Of a DNA stretch of 64,000 nt, positions 30,180-42,542 are shown piece after piece. The notes beneath the pieces were generated by a model. That model was not told where the DNA came from. It did no database searches and saw only the letters and a list, made by a program, of their open reading frames with translations. Numbering within the stretch: position 1 is the stretch's first letter; each line of letters opens with the position of its first letter. The stretch is from assembly GCA_003255025.1 (NCBI GenBank), contig QANY01011973.1, positions 240,920 to 304,919 on the forward strand. The letters are read 5' to 3'. The stretch comes from Datisca glomerata. Lineage: Eukaryota; Streptophyta; Magnoliopsida; Cucurbitales; Datiscaceae. Both the position numbers and the translations under genes were made by a program.

Positions 30180-33100
30180 ATGGCTTCGAAGGATCCCGAA
30201 GAGCCATCCAATACGGATACTGAAGAAGAAACACTTGCCCTCAAGAAGAAGCGTGCTCGTCGCGTTAGCTTTGCCGATGTTGAAATCACTTCTGTTCACA
30301 TTTTCAATAGGGACGAAGACTACGAAACTCCCCCCGATCCCCAGAACATATCTGCTGCTGCTGATAATGACGTTCCAGAGTTTTTCAGGGATTCGGCTGA
30401 TCGCGATGACTCCAGGGAATGTTCGCCTAATTTAGACGATTATGGTGAAATTTTTGAACAGAGGAAGTCGTTCTTGAGGCCGATTGGTTCGCCGTCACCT
30501 GGGAGTAGTACTGTTGGCTCTGCAACTTCTAATGACGGCATGTTCTTGCCTACTTTTTTCTGTACTTATTCTCCGGTCCCTCTTTTTCTTTCTGTTATCA
30601 CTACAACTGATGGCCATATCTGTTTCTGTCTGCACTCGTGTCCTTGTTTTAGCGAGGGTATCTAGGTCTCCCTGAATAAGTTAATAATGTTGTGGGTTTC
30701 TCAGGTAGCAAGTATTAATAGGTTTTCTTTACTTACCTTTTACTTGTTGGTCAACAGCTCTGATTTCTTGGTTTGTTCGAGTTTCAGTTGTCTTGGCAGA
30801 AAAAAATAATAACATTCGTTTCATTTGTTTTTATTTTTCTTTTTCTGCAGAAGAAAACTTTTTCGGTCCTGTGTCATCAAGTTTCATCAGACCAGGACGG
30901 CTATCTGACTCTGCTGCCTCTGATGAGAATCATGACGTTACAATGGACTCAACAGCGTTTTCAATGCATTTCCGTAGCCTTGCCCAGTCAGATGTGGGAG
31001 GAGGAGATCTCAAGACCCCAACTTCTGTTCGCCTTGCATTCGAAGAGAAAACACCAAGCCAAAGTACTACCCCTGAAAATCCTGAAAGCTTCATGATACT
31101 GACAAATGCTAAGAAGCTGATTTCACAATCTCTGGAACCTGTTAACGTGGTTAGTGGTGGGAAAGATTCAAATGATATGAGTATCGTGGGAGAAAACCCT
31201 CATAGATATGATTATGGGAGAATATCTCCTACACTAGATGCACTTTTGACTGAAGGCAGCAAGGATCTTTATACTGTCTCCGTCACTGAAAAGTCACCAA
31301 AGGTTAGGAGGCATCTACATTTTTTCATGCACACTTTGCTGCAAATATTTCTGAACATATATATATTGAAAAGCCAATTTTCATATCTGGTTGTTATTTT
31401 ATTGTCTTTCCGTTAGTCGTCACAGTTAACTTGATTGCTTTAGAACCATTACCCTAAACAGCAGGGATGATGGTTTTTATCTGCATCTTAGGTAATGTCT
31501 TTCCAGTTAATGTTTTTTAATCAGTAAATGTTTTTCAGGTTCATAAATCATTGTTTTCTAATAGTAAGTGTTGCCTTAATGTGCCCCCACATCAGATTAT
31601 GATGCACAGAGATTCATGTTTCATGTTGTTAATTGAAGCAATAACGGATATCATGTGCTTTATACATGATTTTAACTGCCATCTGCTGAAGTACATAGGT
31701 GAACGTGATGCTATTATGTCATTACTCTCTCAACAATTGGTTTTGTTGATTTCTCAGCCATTTGAAATAACGACCCGCGTCCATTTCCATACAACTAAAA
31801 TGGGGTGTAATTTTTACCTTTTTATTTTGCAGGGGAGTAAAATATCTACCGAAAAATTTATACACGTGAATAAACCTCTGGAGGTAAATGTCTTGAGTAA
31901 TAGAACTCTGCCAGACACAAGGATTAAGGTTCCTCATTTGGATTTATTTGCTCAGGTAAATCTGAGGGAGAGCATGGAAAATAGAAGTTCTTCAAATGAT
32001 CAGAGATACAAGTCTGATGACACACAGAATTATGGCATACCACATGCATCTCCATTGAAGCTATCCATATTGTCGTTATCTGCTGGACGGAAAACATTTT
32101 TGGGTACTCCAAATTTGTCTAGACATGAAGGAATATTGACACCGGATATTACTAGGGGAATCATGGTGAATGTTGAGGATGTGTCATCGATTAATAAAAG
32201 CATTTCCAAGTTCAAAATTCCTGAACCATCTCCGTTTGCTTCTAGTTTGAAAGAAGGAATTGAGAAATTGAGAAGCAGAATATCAAGTTATTCTTCTATG
32301 CGTAACTTAAATTCTGCTCCACCTGATAGCAGCAAAGATCCGCAATGTAAGTATGTGGATATTCCAGTTGTTTGTTTGGAGGAGCAATTGTCTAGTGTTG
32401 ATATGAAGAATGAAGAACTTGAAAGTGTCATCTGCATTGACAGCAAGGAAGTTGAAACTCCAAAAGATTTTGGTATAAAGCAAATTGAAGAGATTAGAGG
32501 TCTTGGAAAAGTTGGAGAATCTCCGAAGTGCATGTCCACGGGCAGTTTTTCCAAGAGAAAACCTACTAAGCCTGTAGTAGCAACAGGTTCACCCTCTGAG
32601 CTTACTTGGTCAGAGAAAAGAAATACGATATATCATTTTTCAACAGAGTTTAAATCACATAGTCCTGGGCTTGGCTCGCCAGGGGTAGAGACAAGACTTC
32701 ATAGTAAAAAAGAGGGGAATCCAATAGCTATAAATGATAAGCTTGACCATTCTCTTGTGGAAAGATCAGAGAAAAGCTTAGCATCTCAAGAATGTCTGGG
32801 AAGCTTCTCTGGTGGATTGAGTATATGTGATCTCCAATCTAAACCTGCTGGTGGCACTTTAGGGAAAGATAAGAATGCGGTTGAAAATGCTATTACTGAT
32901 GCTTTCTTAGAGAGGGTAAATGACGGAGGAATTCAACTTTCACAATTGCAAAACAAGTCTGAAACCTTTAGTAGTTTTCAGACATCTTCAAGGGAAAGGG
33001 AGATCCTGAATTCTCAGTTGGAAAGCCCAGATAAGAGACGCAAAGTTGATGTAGACCCACAGTTTATATCAAGCTCCTATAGGAGTGTTGAGTCATCCCC

Positions 33101-36100
33101 ACAAAAGGTTGTTATCTTTCTGTATCTGCATTTAATATGTCTATTGATCTGTAATTTGCTATTTGGTGTAACTCCAACTTAGGCTTTGATGGAGATGGTA
33201 TTTGAAGTATTACTTGTCACAACCTTAGTAAATGTGGTGCTTGACTGTGGCGTTACTTGGAAGGGCCCATTTTTTTGTTCAACATTGAAGTTACTATATT
33301 ATTCCATAATATTATGGATTTTTCTTTTCATGCTTGCAAATTAACTTTGCACCTGGTGAAATAGATCACTCAGAGCCCCTCCAAGAAAGTGGTGATTGAA
33401 AGTTCCCCCAAGAATGATCCAAAAAGAAGCCCCTCTAACAGAGAGGCCATTCAAAACCTCACTTGGAATGAGTCCAGTCAGGGTTGTTCCAGAAAAAAGA
33501 CTGCTGAGATTCTTGACTGGAGGGAGTCGAACCTAAGTGCGTCGAAGACAAAGTTAACTTGGGATTCTACCATAGAAGAGTCAACTCAGAGCCTTTTAAG
33601 GAAGGACTTCTCTGATATATTAGAAGCTACAGAAAACAACATTCAATCTCCATCTTCCAATTTCAGTGGGCAAGATAACCATGACCATCATCAAGGACGC
33701 CGGCTGTCACAGAGTTCTTCAGAAGACACTCAGAACTTATCTGGAAAGAAAAGAAGATACCATGATACAGTGTCCCAGGATAGAAACTGTGGGGATATGA
33801 TCTCAATTATCCATAGAAGTCCTGATGTTTATAAAAGACGTCATGAGGAACAATCTAATGATTTATACAGTGGAAGGAGGAAGATTGGGGATGACACAAA
33901 ATGGAAACATTGGACTGAGGTACATACACTACTGTTTTGTTGCATTAGGTTTTTATAATTGAGTTTACTGTTTGGTGAGAGAGAGAGTGGCATCTTTTAT
34001 CCTTTCAGTTGGTTTTGAACGGTACTTTATGTTACAGATTTCAGCAAAATTTTTGGAAGATACAAAAGATTTGATTTCTCCATTGGTTGATAAGCTGAAT
34101 TTAAGAGTGGTATAATTCTTCACTTCTAGTTTCTTTTCATCCAGCTATTCTTTTTTATAATCATCATCCATTTCACTGATACCACCGACTCTTTTGTAAT
34201 TGTTATGCAGATGGACAGTTTGGAAGTCACATTGTCCTACCTTGTGAATGTTAAAAAATATGAGATACTCTGTTCTGATATTCAATCTAAGGTTTGCTGA
34301 ATACATTAATGAGCTCATAAATACATTATGCGATAAACACGCCCATGCAGTCATGCTTATAGCTAACCTACATTCTTCATTAAAATCTAGACTAATAAAT
34401 GTCATTACTGTATGACCAGCTGCAGAATATAGATGAGCACCCTAGTCCAAGGCAAAAAAGGTGAATTTTGTAGGCTTGGGTTATCTAAGTTGACGACATT
34501 GATTTTAATATGCCTGGTTTAGCATAAACTGGCATAATTCTGATGAATTGACATGGTTGCAGAGAAGTGGAAGCAAGACTATTGACATGTAAAATGGCAT
34601 ATGAGAAAGCAAAAGCTCAGTTAATGTGTGAGAAGCGCAAGAGATTTCTGGTATTTTCCCCTTTGTTATTTCAATTTTTAGTATATGGATGTTATTGAAC
34701 ATCTACCTTATATATTTATGCAGAAAAGAGAGCAGCTATTCAGCTCTCAAATTCAGGACTTTCACATGCTGAAGTTGAATTACAGCCGTCTCTCTGAAGC
34801 TCCTCGAAGAGACGATCAAGAGGACGACTGCAACCAGAAGGCCGCTATAATTGATTTGAAGGGCAAATGTGAGGTAGTTATTTGATTCTGGACACAACAC
34901 TTTCTGATAAAAAGAAGCCCGCTAATCTGCAGTACTATTGTTTGTTTTCTACTCTAGATAATTTCGTCTTCTTCCTTCTTCCTTTAGAATTAAGAAATAT
35001 CACCTTCCACATAGAAGTCTTTCAAATTCTTAACTAGTTGGTATGGGGAGTCATTCTTCTAAATTTCTAAGTTTTCTTTAGTATGGACAATGAATTAATG
35101 ACTTAGAGAACTGAAATAAATTACCCATAGTATCTTTCGCAGGTACCAATTGACAAAGGCGGTAAAATGGAGGAGGTTGAAGCTTTAGATAGAAAAGTAA
35201 AGAGATTAAGCAAATTCCTTTCAACTTATTGTAAACTGAAAGGAGAACCAAGTGCTACTGCCACCATTGCATTAATTAGTGATCATCTCAGGAAGAGACA
35301 GTGTTGCAAGTTAATATGCCATGAGTTGCAGGTCTTCTACTCTTTTTGGTTGACGTGAAAACAAAACTTCCCCATGCCTGTAAGAGATAACACTGTCTTT
35401 TATTTTCTCAGCCGTGGAAAGTTGATGATTTTGAGAGGAAGGATGATCATTTCAATGTTCTTCTTAATTATCGCGACTATGTCACCCAAAGGTTGGATTT
35501 TTGCTGGATGTGTTCATTAAAGAAATCTGTTTGAGAACTATCTAATCCAAATCCTTTTATGCACATGACGGCAGCTGATTAACTTTTGCTTTCATTTTGT
35601 TGATACATAGGTTCTCGTTCAAAACGGGTCCAAGATCGAGCATAATCATCTCAAAAACATTGAAGAATACAAACATAACAGAGGTGAGAAGTGAAAGAGT
35701 TAAAATTTTCTACTGCTTTTTTACTCGCTGGCGTCTGCTTTGTCATTAACTTTTTTCCTTGCTCCAGAGCTTCCCAAACATGAATATTCGCACTGCATTT
35801 GAGTTTGTGTTAGATGTTGAGACCACAAAGAAATGTTATACTTCAAGATATTTGTCCCAAGAAACTCAAGTATGTCAATTCTTCTCTTTACTTGGGCTCA
35901 TAGCCTCTCTTCTTTTAGTAATTGGATTCCTTCTCTTTTTTAATTGCTTCTTTGCTAAATGTATGCCAGCTATCTAACATTAATGCTAGAAGGTGCACAA
36001 CTTTTTTCCTTTCTCTTATCAGTTCTTGTTTTGGAACGTGGAGTTCATTTCTGAGTTCAGAGTTATAAGAAGTCTATACTAAAATATAACTCTATACTAA

Positions 36101-37746
36101 ATTATTTAGGAATGACAGCATGATAAGAATTGACACTTTACCATATTACATCTTTCCATTCTCTGTACATCTTCTGATTCTTCTGATAATGCAGATAACC
36201 AATTCTCTCCTATGCAATCTGCTGGATGTGGTTGAAGAAATTCAGATAGCCAAGATGGAGATGACAAGCCTAATTCAGACAAGTTTTCTCTCCCCATCAG
36301 GTTGCAATTATATTCAATATGTCCCAATCCGCCTTCCCCATTCTCGTTATCACTTATTTGCTTTCTGTGGGGCAAGTAAATATTAGACACCAAAAGGGGT
36401 ACAAATATACAAGGGACATTACCCAAGGCCCTTAAGGGAAAGAAAAAAACAAAACAAGGAAAGACACAGCAGCTAAGAACAACTGCCAGAAGATCAACTG
36501 CAAGAAAGAAAGGCTAGCAACAACCAAAAAAACCTACCTGGCCTTAAAAATACTGGTTGGCGAATCCCACTCTATTTAGAGTAACCTATTCCTATCACTG
36601 TCCTTGATCACAGACTCACTTATAACTGCTGTTAGAGATAGACTTCGGAGTTCCCATAGATTCATAAATCCCTTTTAGTTCCTTCAGAAGTTTAAAATTT
36701 CTCTCTTCTTTCTTTCTCGCTCGCTCTATCTTCTTTCTCTGAAGTAGAAAATTCATTTTTCTCTACTGGAAGTTTAATAAGGTACTTGAAGCCGGCTCCA
36801 AAGTTCATTTTTCTCAACTTATAAACAAATTTGCATGTCATACTAATAAAGTTTGGTGTTTCTTCAATCTTACAACTGTGCGTTAGTTTAGCTATTTAGT
36901 ATGGTAGAATGGTGATCCAGAAAAAAAACATATTCGGTAACAAAGTGACGAAGACCAGTAATGGGTCTTCGGCATATAATGAGTGCACTGGGATACTATT
37001 TTTTTTATAAGAAGTTTTAAACTTTCATTAATACGTGAAAATTTACCAAAGGAGGATTAGAAATCACGAGGATACTATTAATACTGGTTTTACAAAAAGA
37101 TTATGGGAAACTGGCATCTCTGGGAAACTTGAGCAAATATTGTATTTAGAAGGTGAAAAGACATACAAAATTAGTTCTACTTACTGATGAAAGAACTTCT
37201 GTTCTATAAAGTTTCCATCATATCCATCTTATCTTCCAACTTTTCATAGTGATGTTTTTTATCTGAGAACTACTACGTTAATTTGCAGATGATCAGCTAG
37301 ATTTGCAGCTTTGTTTTATTGATTTCTATAGTGGTAAGAAGGTGATTCTAACTCTAGATGTGTCGTATTTGAACCGGTAAGCTCCTCGATTTTCTTGTTC
37401 CTTATAACTTGTATATACATTTCTTGTTTTATTTGTTAGCCTGAGATTGTATTGATCAAGATTTGCGTAAGATTGCCTATAATCTATACTACATATTATC
37501 TAATAACTTAGAATTCCCATTATACATATTTCTATATAGCTTAATTACTTTTGTTTCTTTGACAGTGGGGTTTACCCTTCAGAGGTCATTCCCTATAAGA
37601 TAGAGGCTCCTGCTGGGACAGAATATTCACTACCAGAGTCACTTATTAATGACATAAGAACGGCAGCTGGGAGTCTAAAAGTTGGGTATTCAAGGATATT
37701 GAGGCTGTGTAGATGTGTTTCCCATACAATTCAAGCAACCAGATAA
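30180..37746 (+). CDS. KNL1: Kinetochore scaffold KNL1 (Spc7/Blinkin family), 16 exons, 1294 aa
   Basis: Exons: 30180-30537, 30851-31302, 31833-33107, 33365-33919, 34038-34109, 34211-34291, 34426-34460, 34563-34650, 34724-34873, 35143-35331, 35412-35491, 35611-35683, 35768-35869, 36195-36300, 37289-37376, 37566-37746. All phases agree. KNL1 links the Mis12/Ndc80 outer kinetochore to spindle-checkpoint proteins. Residues 28-31 are RVSF within a basic stretch (KKKRARRVSFADVEITS), the PP1-docking form. A MDSTAFSMHFRSL motif encoded in exon 2 is typical of plant KNL1. Residues about 280-880 are Ser/Thr-rich and disordered-looking, with Trp repeats near 529, 729, 747 and 761. Residues about 890-1080 are coiled-coil-like and the end fits the RWD region. 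Intron 1 uses a GC donor. Intron 14 (988 bp) contains repeat-like DNA. Identification is by recalled similarity; exons are by inspection. Confidence 0.8.
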
Positions 37747-37820
37747 AGCTTAAGCTGGAAGTGAGTGAGTTAGCTAAGAATGGTTAGTAAGAAATTGCAG
37801 TTTCTCTCAATCCAAGTGTA

Positions 37821-38058
37821 GCGCAAAAAATTACCTTGAGTTTAGAGGTTTGCAGTTCTCCTACTAATCTTGAAATGTACAAACCCGGTTAGAAATTTCT
37901 CACAACACCACGCAAAAAATTACCTTGAATTACCTTGAGTTTAGAGGTTTGCTCCCCTCATTGTTATCGACTTGGAGATCTATTCTTTGATTTATCCGTG
38001 GTGTTGTGAGAAATTTCTAACCGGGGTTGTACATTTCAAGATTAGTAGGAGAACTGCA
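37821..38058 (+). repeat. 61-bp-arm inverted repeat after the KNL1 stop
   Basis: Left arm 37851-37911 and right arm 37998-38058 are reverse complements over 61 bases with one mismatch, separated by 86 bases. A direct repeat with core CGCAAAAAATTACCTTGAG precedes the left arm (37821-37853) and recurs in the loop (about 37910-37952), where part of it is duplicated again. The arms start about 105 bp after the KNL1 stop codon, so they are probably within its 3' UTR. The RNA would fold into a long hairpin. Confidence 0.85.
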
Positions 38059-41000
38059 TTCCAAAAATCTGATATTAATATGATAAAGTGTAAAAAATGC
38101 CCTCCAAAAGGATGCAAGTCCATACTGTAAACGCCCTACATGATCTGCGTTCATTCGTCTACGGGGTAGACTTTTTTCTATTTCCAAGAAAGAAAAAAAA
38201 ATGCCATGCTTACTCTTTTCTGGTCTGTCTTTACATAGGTACCTCCTTCGTGTTGGATTCGTTCGGGACTTTTTACGGTACCGGTGGGTATCTGATACCT
38301 GGACCCTTAGATGAGGTTTACAGGGGACAATCAAACGGTCAATTTACCCCGGTACTGTTACACCGGTACTGAGTGTACGAAATTATCAGTCTTTTTCAGC
38401 TTGTTTGCTTGTGAAGTTATTATACTCTATTCATTATGTACGAAACAAGTCGGCAATTTTATAATTATTTTAAAAAAATATTATGTACTTTTTTTAAGAA
38501 CTATTAATTAGTTAGACTAATTAATAGCAATTGGAGTGTAAAGAAATAGCAATTAATTGAAACCCATGATACCGTCAATTTTACAAACAACTAGTTGCGA
38601 GTAATTTTAGATTGATTTATATATGAATTAATTTTTATGCCATTAGTTGATGTGTCATTTGTTTATTGGTGTATTATATTATTTGGTCTATGTACTGAAA
38701 TTGATAACATTATTGATTATACAAGATGATACTCAAAAGATCTTTTTTTGATTACTCTCTTTAGTCTTTTTTATTTATTACATGTGTCTACTGTTTAACA
38801 CGGTCATCTATTGTAATTAATAAAATAAAAGAAACTAGAAACTTCAGAAACGGACTGAAAAGGAGGAAAATGACTAAGGAACCTATGTAGAAATAGAAAT
38901 TTATTAGATTTTTTAAAACATAAACTAAAAAAAACCCATTTATCAGATAAAACTTAGTTATTCTGTTAAAGTTATAGAATACAAATATTGCTGAAAGAGA
39001 AATGTGTGGGTGTAGTTGCAAATGTTGATTTTTGTTGGCTGTTAGACTTTATTGACTTTAGTCATAATTGAGTTGTCAAAGATGGCACACGTGATTGTCT
39101 TTACTGCCAGCAATTGATAACTAATCGATTTTGTAAACTACTCAAATCATTTAAAGTGTTTTCATTGAAGAAAAAAAATACAAAAAAGAGGTAAATACTT
39201 ATGATATCATTCTTAAAGCTATTATTTTCTATTATAGAAAATAGCATTTTTTAATTTGGTGATTAAAAAACAAAAAACCCCCAGCTAGTAATCGTCCGAG
39301 GATTTGTTGTCACTCGCCACGCGGCAGGAAAAGTGTAAAATGATTTGTTTGAAGAGTGGAAGGAAAGTGCAAGATGGTATTTACCAAAGTGATCCACTCA
39401 AAATACAAAATAAAAGCACCTTTTATGAAAAGTTGGCTAATCTCATGTACTTTTCTTACTAAACCTTCTTTCAATTATTATTTTTTAATTATTAAAACAC
39501 TAGTTTTAGATTAAGACTAAGTCTGCAGAACATAGTTATCTGATTAATCTTAGGATGCACATATTCTCAGCTAGAAATTTCTCGTAAATGTATCAGGGTA
39601 AATCAATGGATAAATCCTCAGGCAGATGGTCATGTGATAGATTGACAACTGATTCGAACTGTAATTTGAGAGAGCAAACCTCCAAACCCACGATAACCAT
39701 TTACGCTATACCTTCATGATTTATTAAGACTACTCTATTATTTCATTTTAAATGACTAAAATATTATATTTTAAAACATGTAACAGTAAATTAAACTCTA
39801 TCGAGAAAAGTTGTTAAATTTATCCTCTCTCGGGTCTCTCCATCTTCTGTGATTCCTTGAGTAAGATATGTTTTTGATACTCTATCCTGCACGTCCACTA
39901 TATATGCATTTTTTGTACAAATTCTTAAATAAAGGGTTTAGAGCATGATGGTCGGTACTATTTTACTCAATTGAAACTAATTGCTAATTAATGTTTGATT
40001 TGTTGGACATTAAAATATTAAACCTTTCAAACAAATTCATGATGTAGTGTTGGTGTTGGACACTAACAAAAAGTTTAACTTAATCTCTTAAAGTTATGTT
40101 TAGTTTAATTATTGCTTATAAATGGTGTGATATGCAAAAGCCATTGAGAACTATCAGTCAAATATAAGAATTCCTAAACTCACTCAAAATCATTTTTTTT
40201 AGTCTGTTAAATGGGCATCTTTTTCGTCTGTCTCGCAATCTTTGATGCTTTAAGATCTTTTTGGGCTCCTATTGGATTGTCACAGGGTGTGTCTCACCCA
40301 CAACTGTCGGCTTATACTTCAAAGGGACAAGTTGTCATCTTGATGTGAGATCTTCGTGTCTGATTTGAAGCTATTAGTATATCAAACCGATCTAGACTAT
40401 TGATATTTTATTCAACGGTCTAGATTAGCCTAAGGATAGAAGTTTGTATAAAATAAGAGTCGGACCAATTAGTACATTGGTTTATATTTCAAACTCACAT
40501 CATGTATTTGGTTCGAGTTATAATATTTTTTATTCCTATAAGATTTTTAACCTCGTGAAAAAATCATGTAGTGCTCTGAAAAAATAGACAATTTGAACCT
40601 TATTTTTCAACGTTTGGCATCCGCTCATGATAAAATATATTTTTTTTATTTAAAATTTTATGTAATCTTATTGGATTACTAGAAAATCTAATCTTTACGA
40701 GTGAAGTGAGATCTCCAACGATAGAAGAAAAGTTTAATTTAGACTGTCCATTTTAATTTAGACGGTGCATGCCAATAAGGAAAAAAATCATGTTATATTT
40801 CAATCCCTTGCCTTAATGAGTGCAACTGCACATTTAAAAGTGAACAACAGAGGTTTATTCTCAATTAAGTAAACACACCTCGGTTGTTTACTAAAATAAG
40901 AGAGTATCTACGTGTAAGCTTAGCACTCAGTATTGGATTCAAGATCCTCTTCTAATCAGTCATAAGGCGAATAGATCCGTCATGTTTTTATCTTTTCGTA

Positions 41001-42542
41001 CGCTTAGATATTTGTAAGGTTTGGGCAGATATTTTGAGTGTACAAGTTTTGAAGAAGCTGCCAAATTATTATGATAGATAAGCATAATCTTTTTTTTTTT
41101 TGAAGGAAGACACCCATAATTAAGAAGTTAACAACTTGAAAATGATTGACAACTTTGGATTATGAAATTGGAGGAAATGAATTCTTCCATTAATCTGGAT
41201 AATTCAGAATTAAATTATATTAAAAAAATAAAAATATTATATATTTTATTATTTAACTAGATTTAGACCTTTCAAATCGAATCATATAACCCATTAACTG
41301 TATCTGCAGTTAATAGAGGATTCAAATCCTAAGTTAGACAAGTAAAAAAAGAAAGAAACAAAGCAAAAATGGACATAAAAGCATGAACAGATGCCAAATG
41401 TAGAAGAACAAAGAGATAGCATAGCATATTAGTGAAAGGGAGGGAAGCTAGTGCTAGAGATAGCAATGCACATGGTGACACTGGGGAGTAGGTTTAGATA
41501 CATTTAAAAGGAGGGACCAACAAAGCAAGAAAAGGGCCTAACTTTTGCTTTCACTGGGGAAAAGGACATGGCCCCACTTTAACATAGATATTTTTTTATT
41601 TACATTTCCTTTTGGGGTTTAGATATTTTTGTTTTTTCTCTATATTGAACTTTATTATCCATCAAAAAGTGCAGCTTTTGCTTATGTCCTATTTTCTCAT
41701 TAGCACCTCTACACACACACCCCATATCCCATTCTCTTTATCCATTGAACATAAAAGAGAGAGGAGACCTTCTGAAAACTTCTGGGGTTGCTTTTGCCTG
41801 TAACAAGTTTTTATTTTTTGGAAGCCATATTAAGGTAAGCTCTATCAAAAGCTTTTCACTTATCTTCTCCTGTCCTCCCTGTTGTAAATTTTCTGCAAGA
41901 TCTCCGCTTTTCTGTTTTTATTTTCACTTATTGTCTGAAACTGATCACCATAAAGTTTCTGGACTTTGTAGTCTCTCAGTTTCACGTTTTTCTCTGTTTT
42001 CTTTTAACATCCTTTGCTAATCGAGACTTTCTTTTTCATTGTTTTAGTGGGGTTTGAGTCCTTTGTTAATTAGTGGGGTTGATTCCTTTGTTTACACTTC
42101 CTATGGATTTGCAACCATATGATCTTCTTGTTTTTCTCCCTAACACTTACTATGATGCTGTCATAAGTTTACTTTGTTTTAAGTGCTCTAAAATTGTTAA
42201 AAGGAGTTCCGTTTTTTAATTCCTCATGAAAAAGCATTGACTCGTGATGGAAATTTCTATTTCAATTGAATTGAGCTGTAGTTCTTGTTGTGTAAGATTG
42301 TTTGAAGGAAAAGATTCTATGCATACATTTATTTGAATTTACTTTGATGTGGAGATCAGTAGGACCTGAATCTAGTTTTGCATTTCATTTTGTCTGATGA
42401 TTGAAAAGAAACGGAAAGGTAGATCAAATACATCAATTGTGACTCACTGTAAAATCTACAATTTTTGCTATATACTTAGGCCTAACTGTTGGTTATCCGA
42501 AAGGTTTTATCTATTCAGGTTTGAGGAATCAACTGCTGCAAT
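38059..42542. other. Intergenic region and COL leader
   Basis: About 4.5 kb without a supported protein gene. Positions 38090-38400 are less AT-rich than the rest but contain no readable domain. The stretch 38400-41500 is AT-rich spacer. Positions about 41700-41834 and 42519-42542 look like the 5' leader of the COL gene, separated by a leader intron with a GTAAGC donor at 41835 and an acceptor ending at 42518. An AC-rich patch occurs near 41711-41722. Confidence 0.5.

Noticed and set aside
38017..38334. Minus-strand frame of 105 codons after KNL1
   Set aside because: Starts within the hairpin arm, has no domain, and no intron or promoter evidence.
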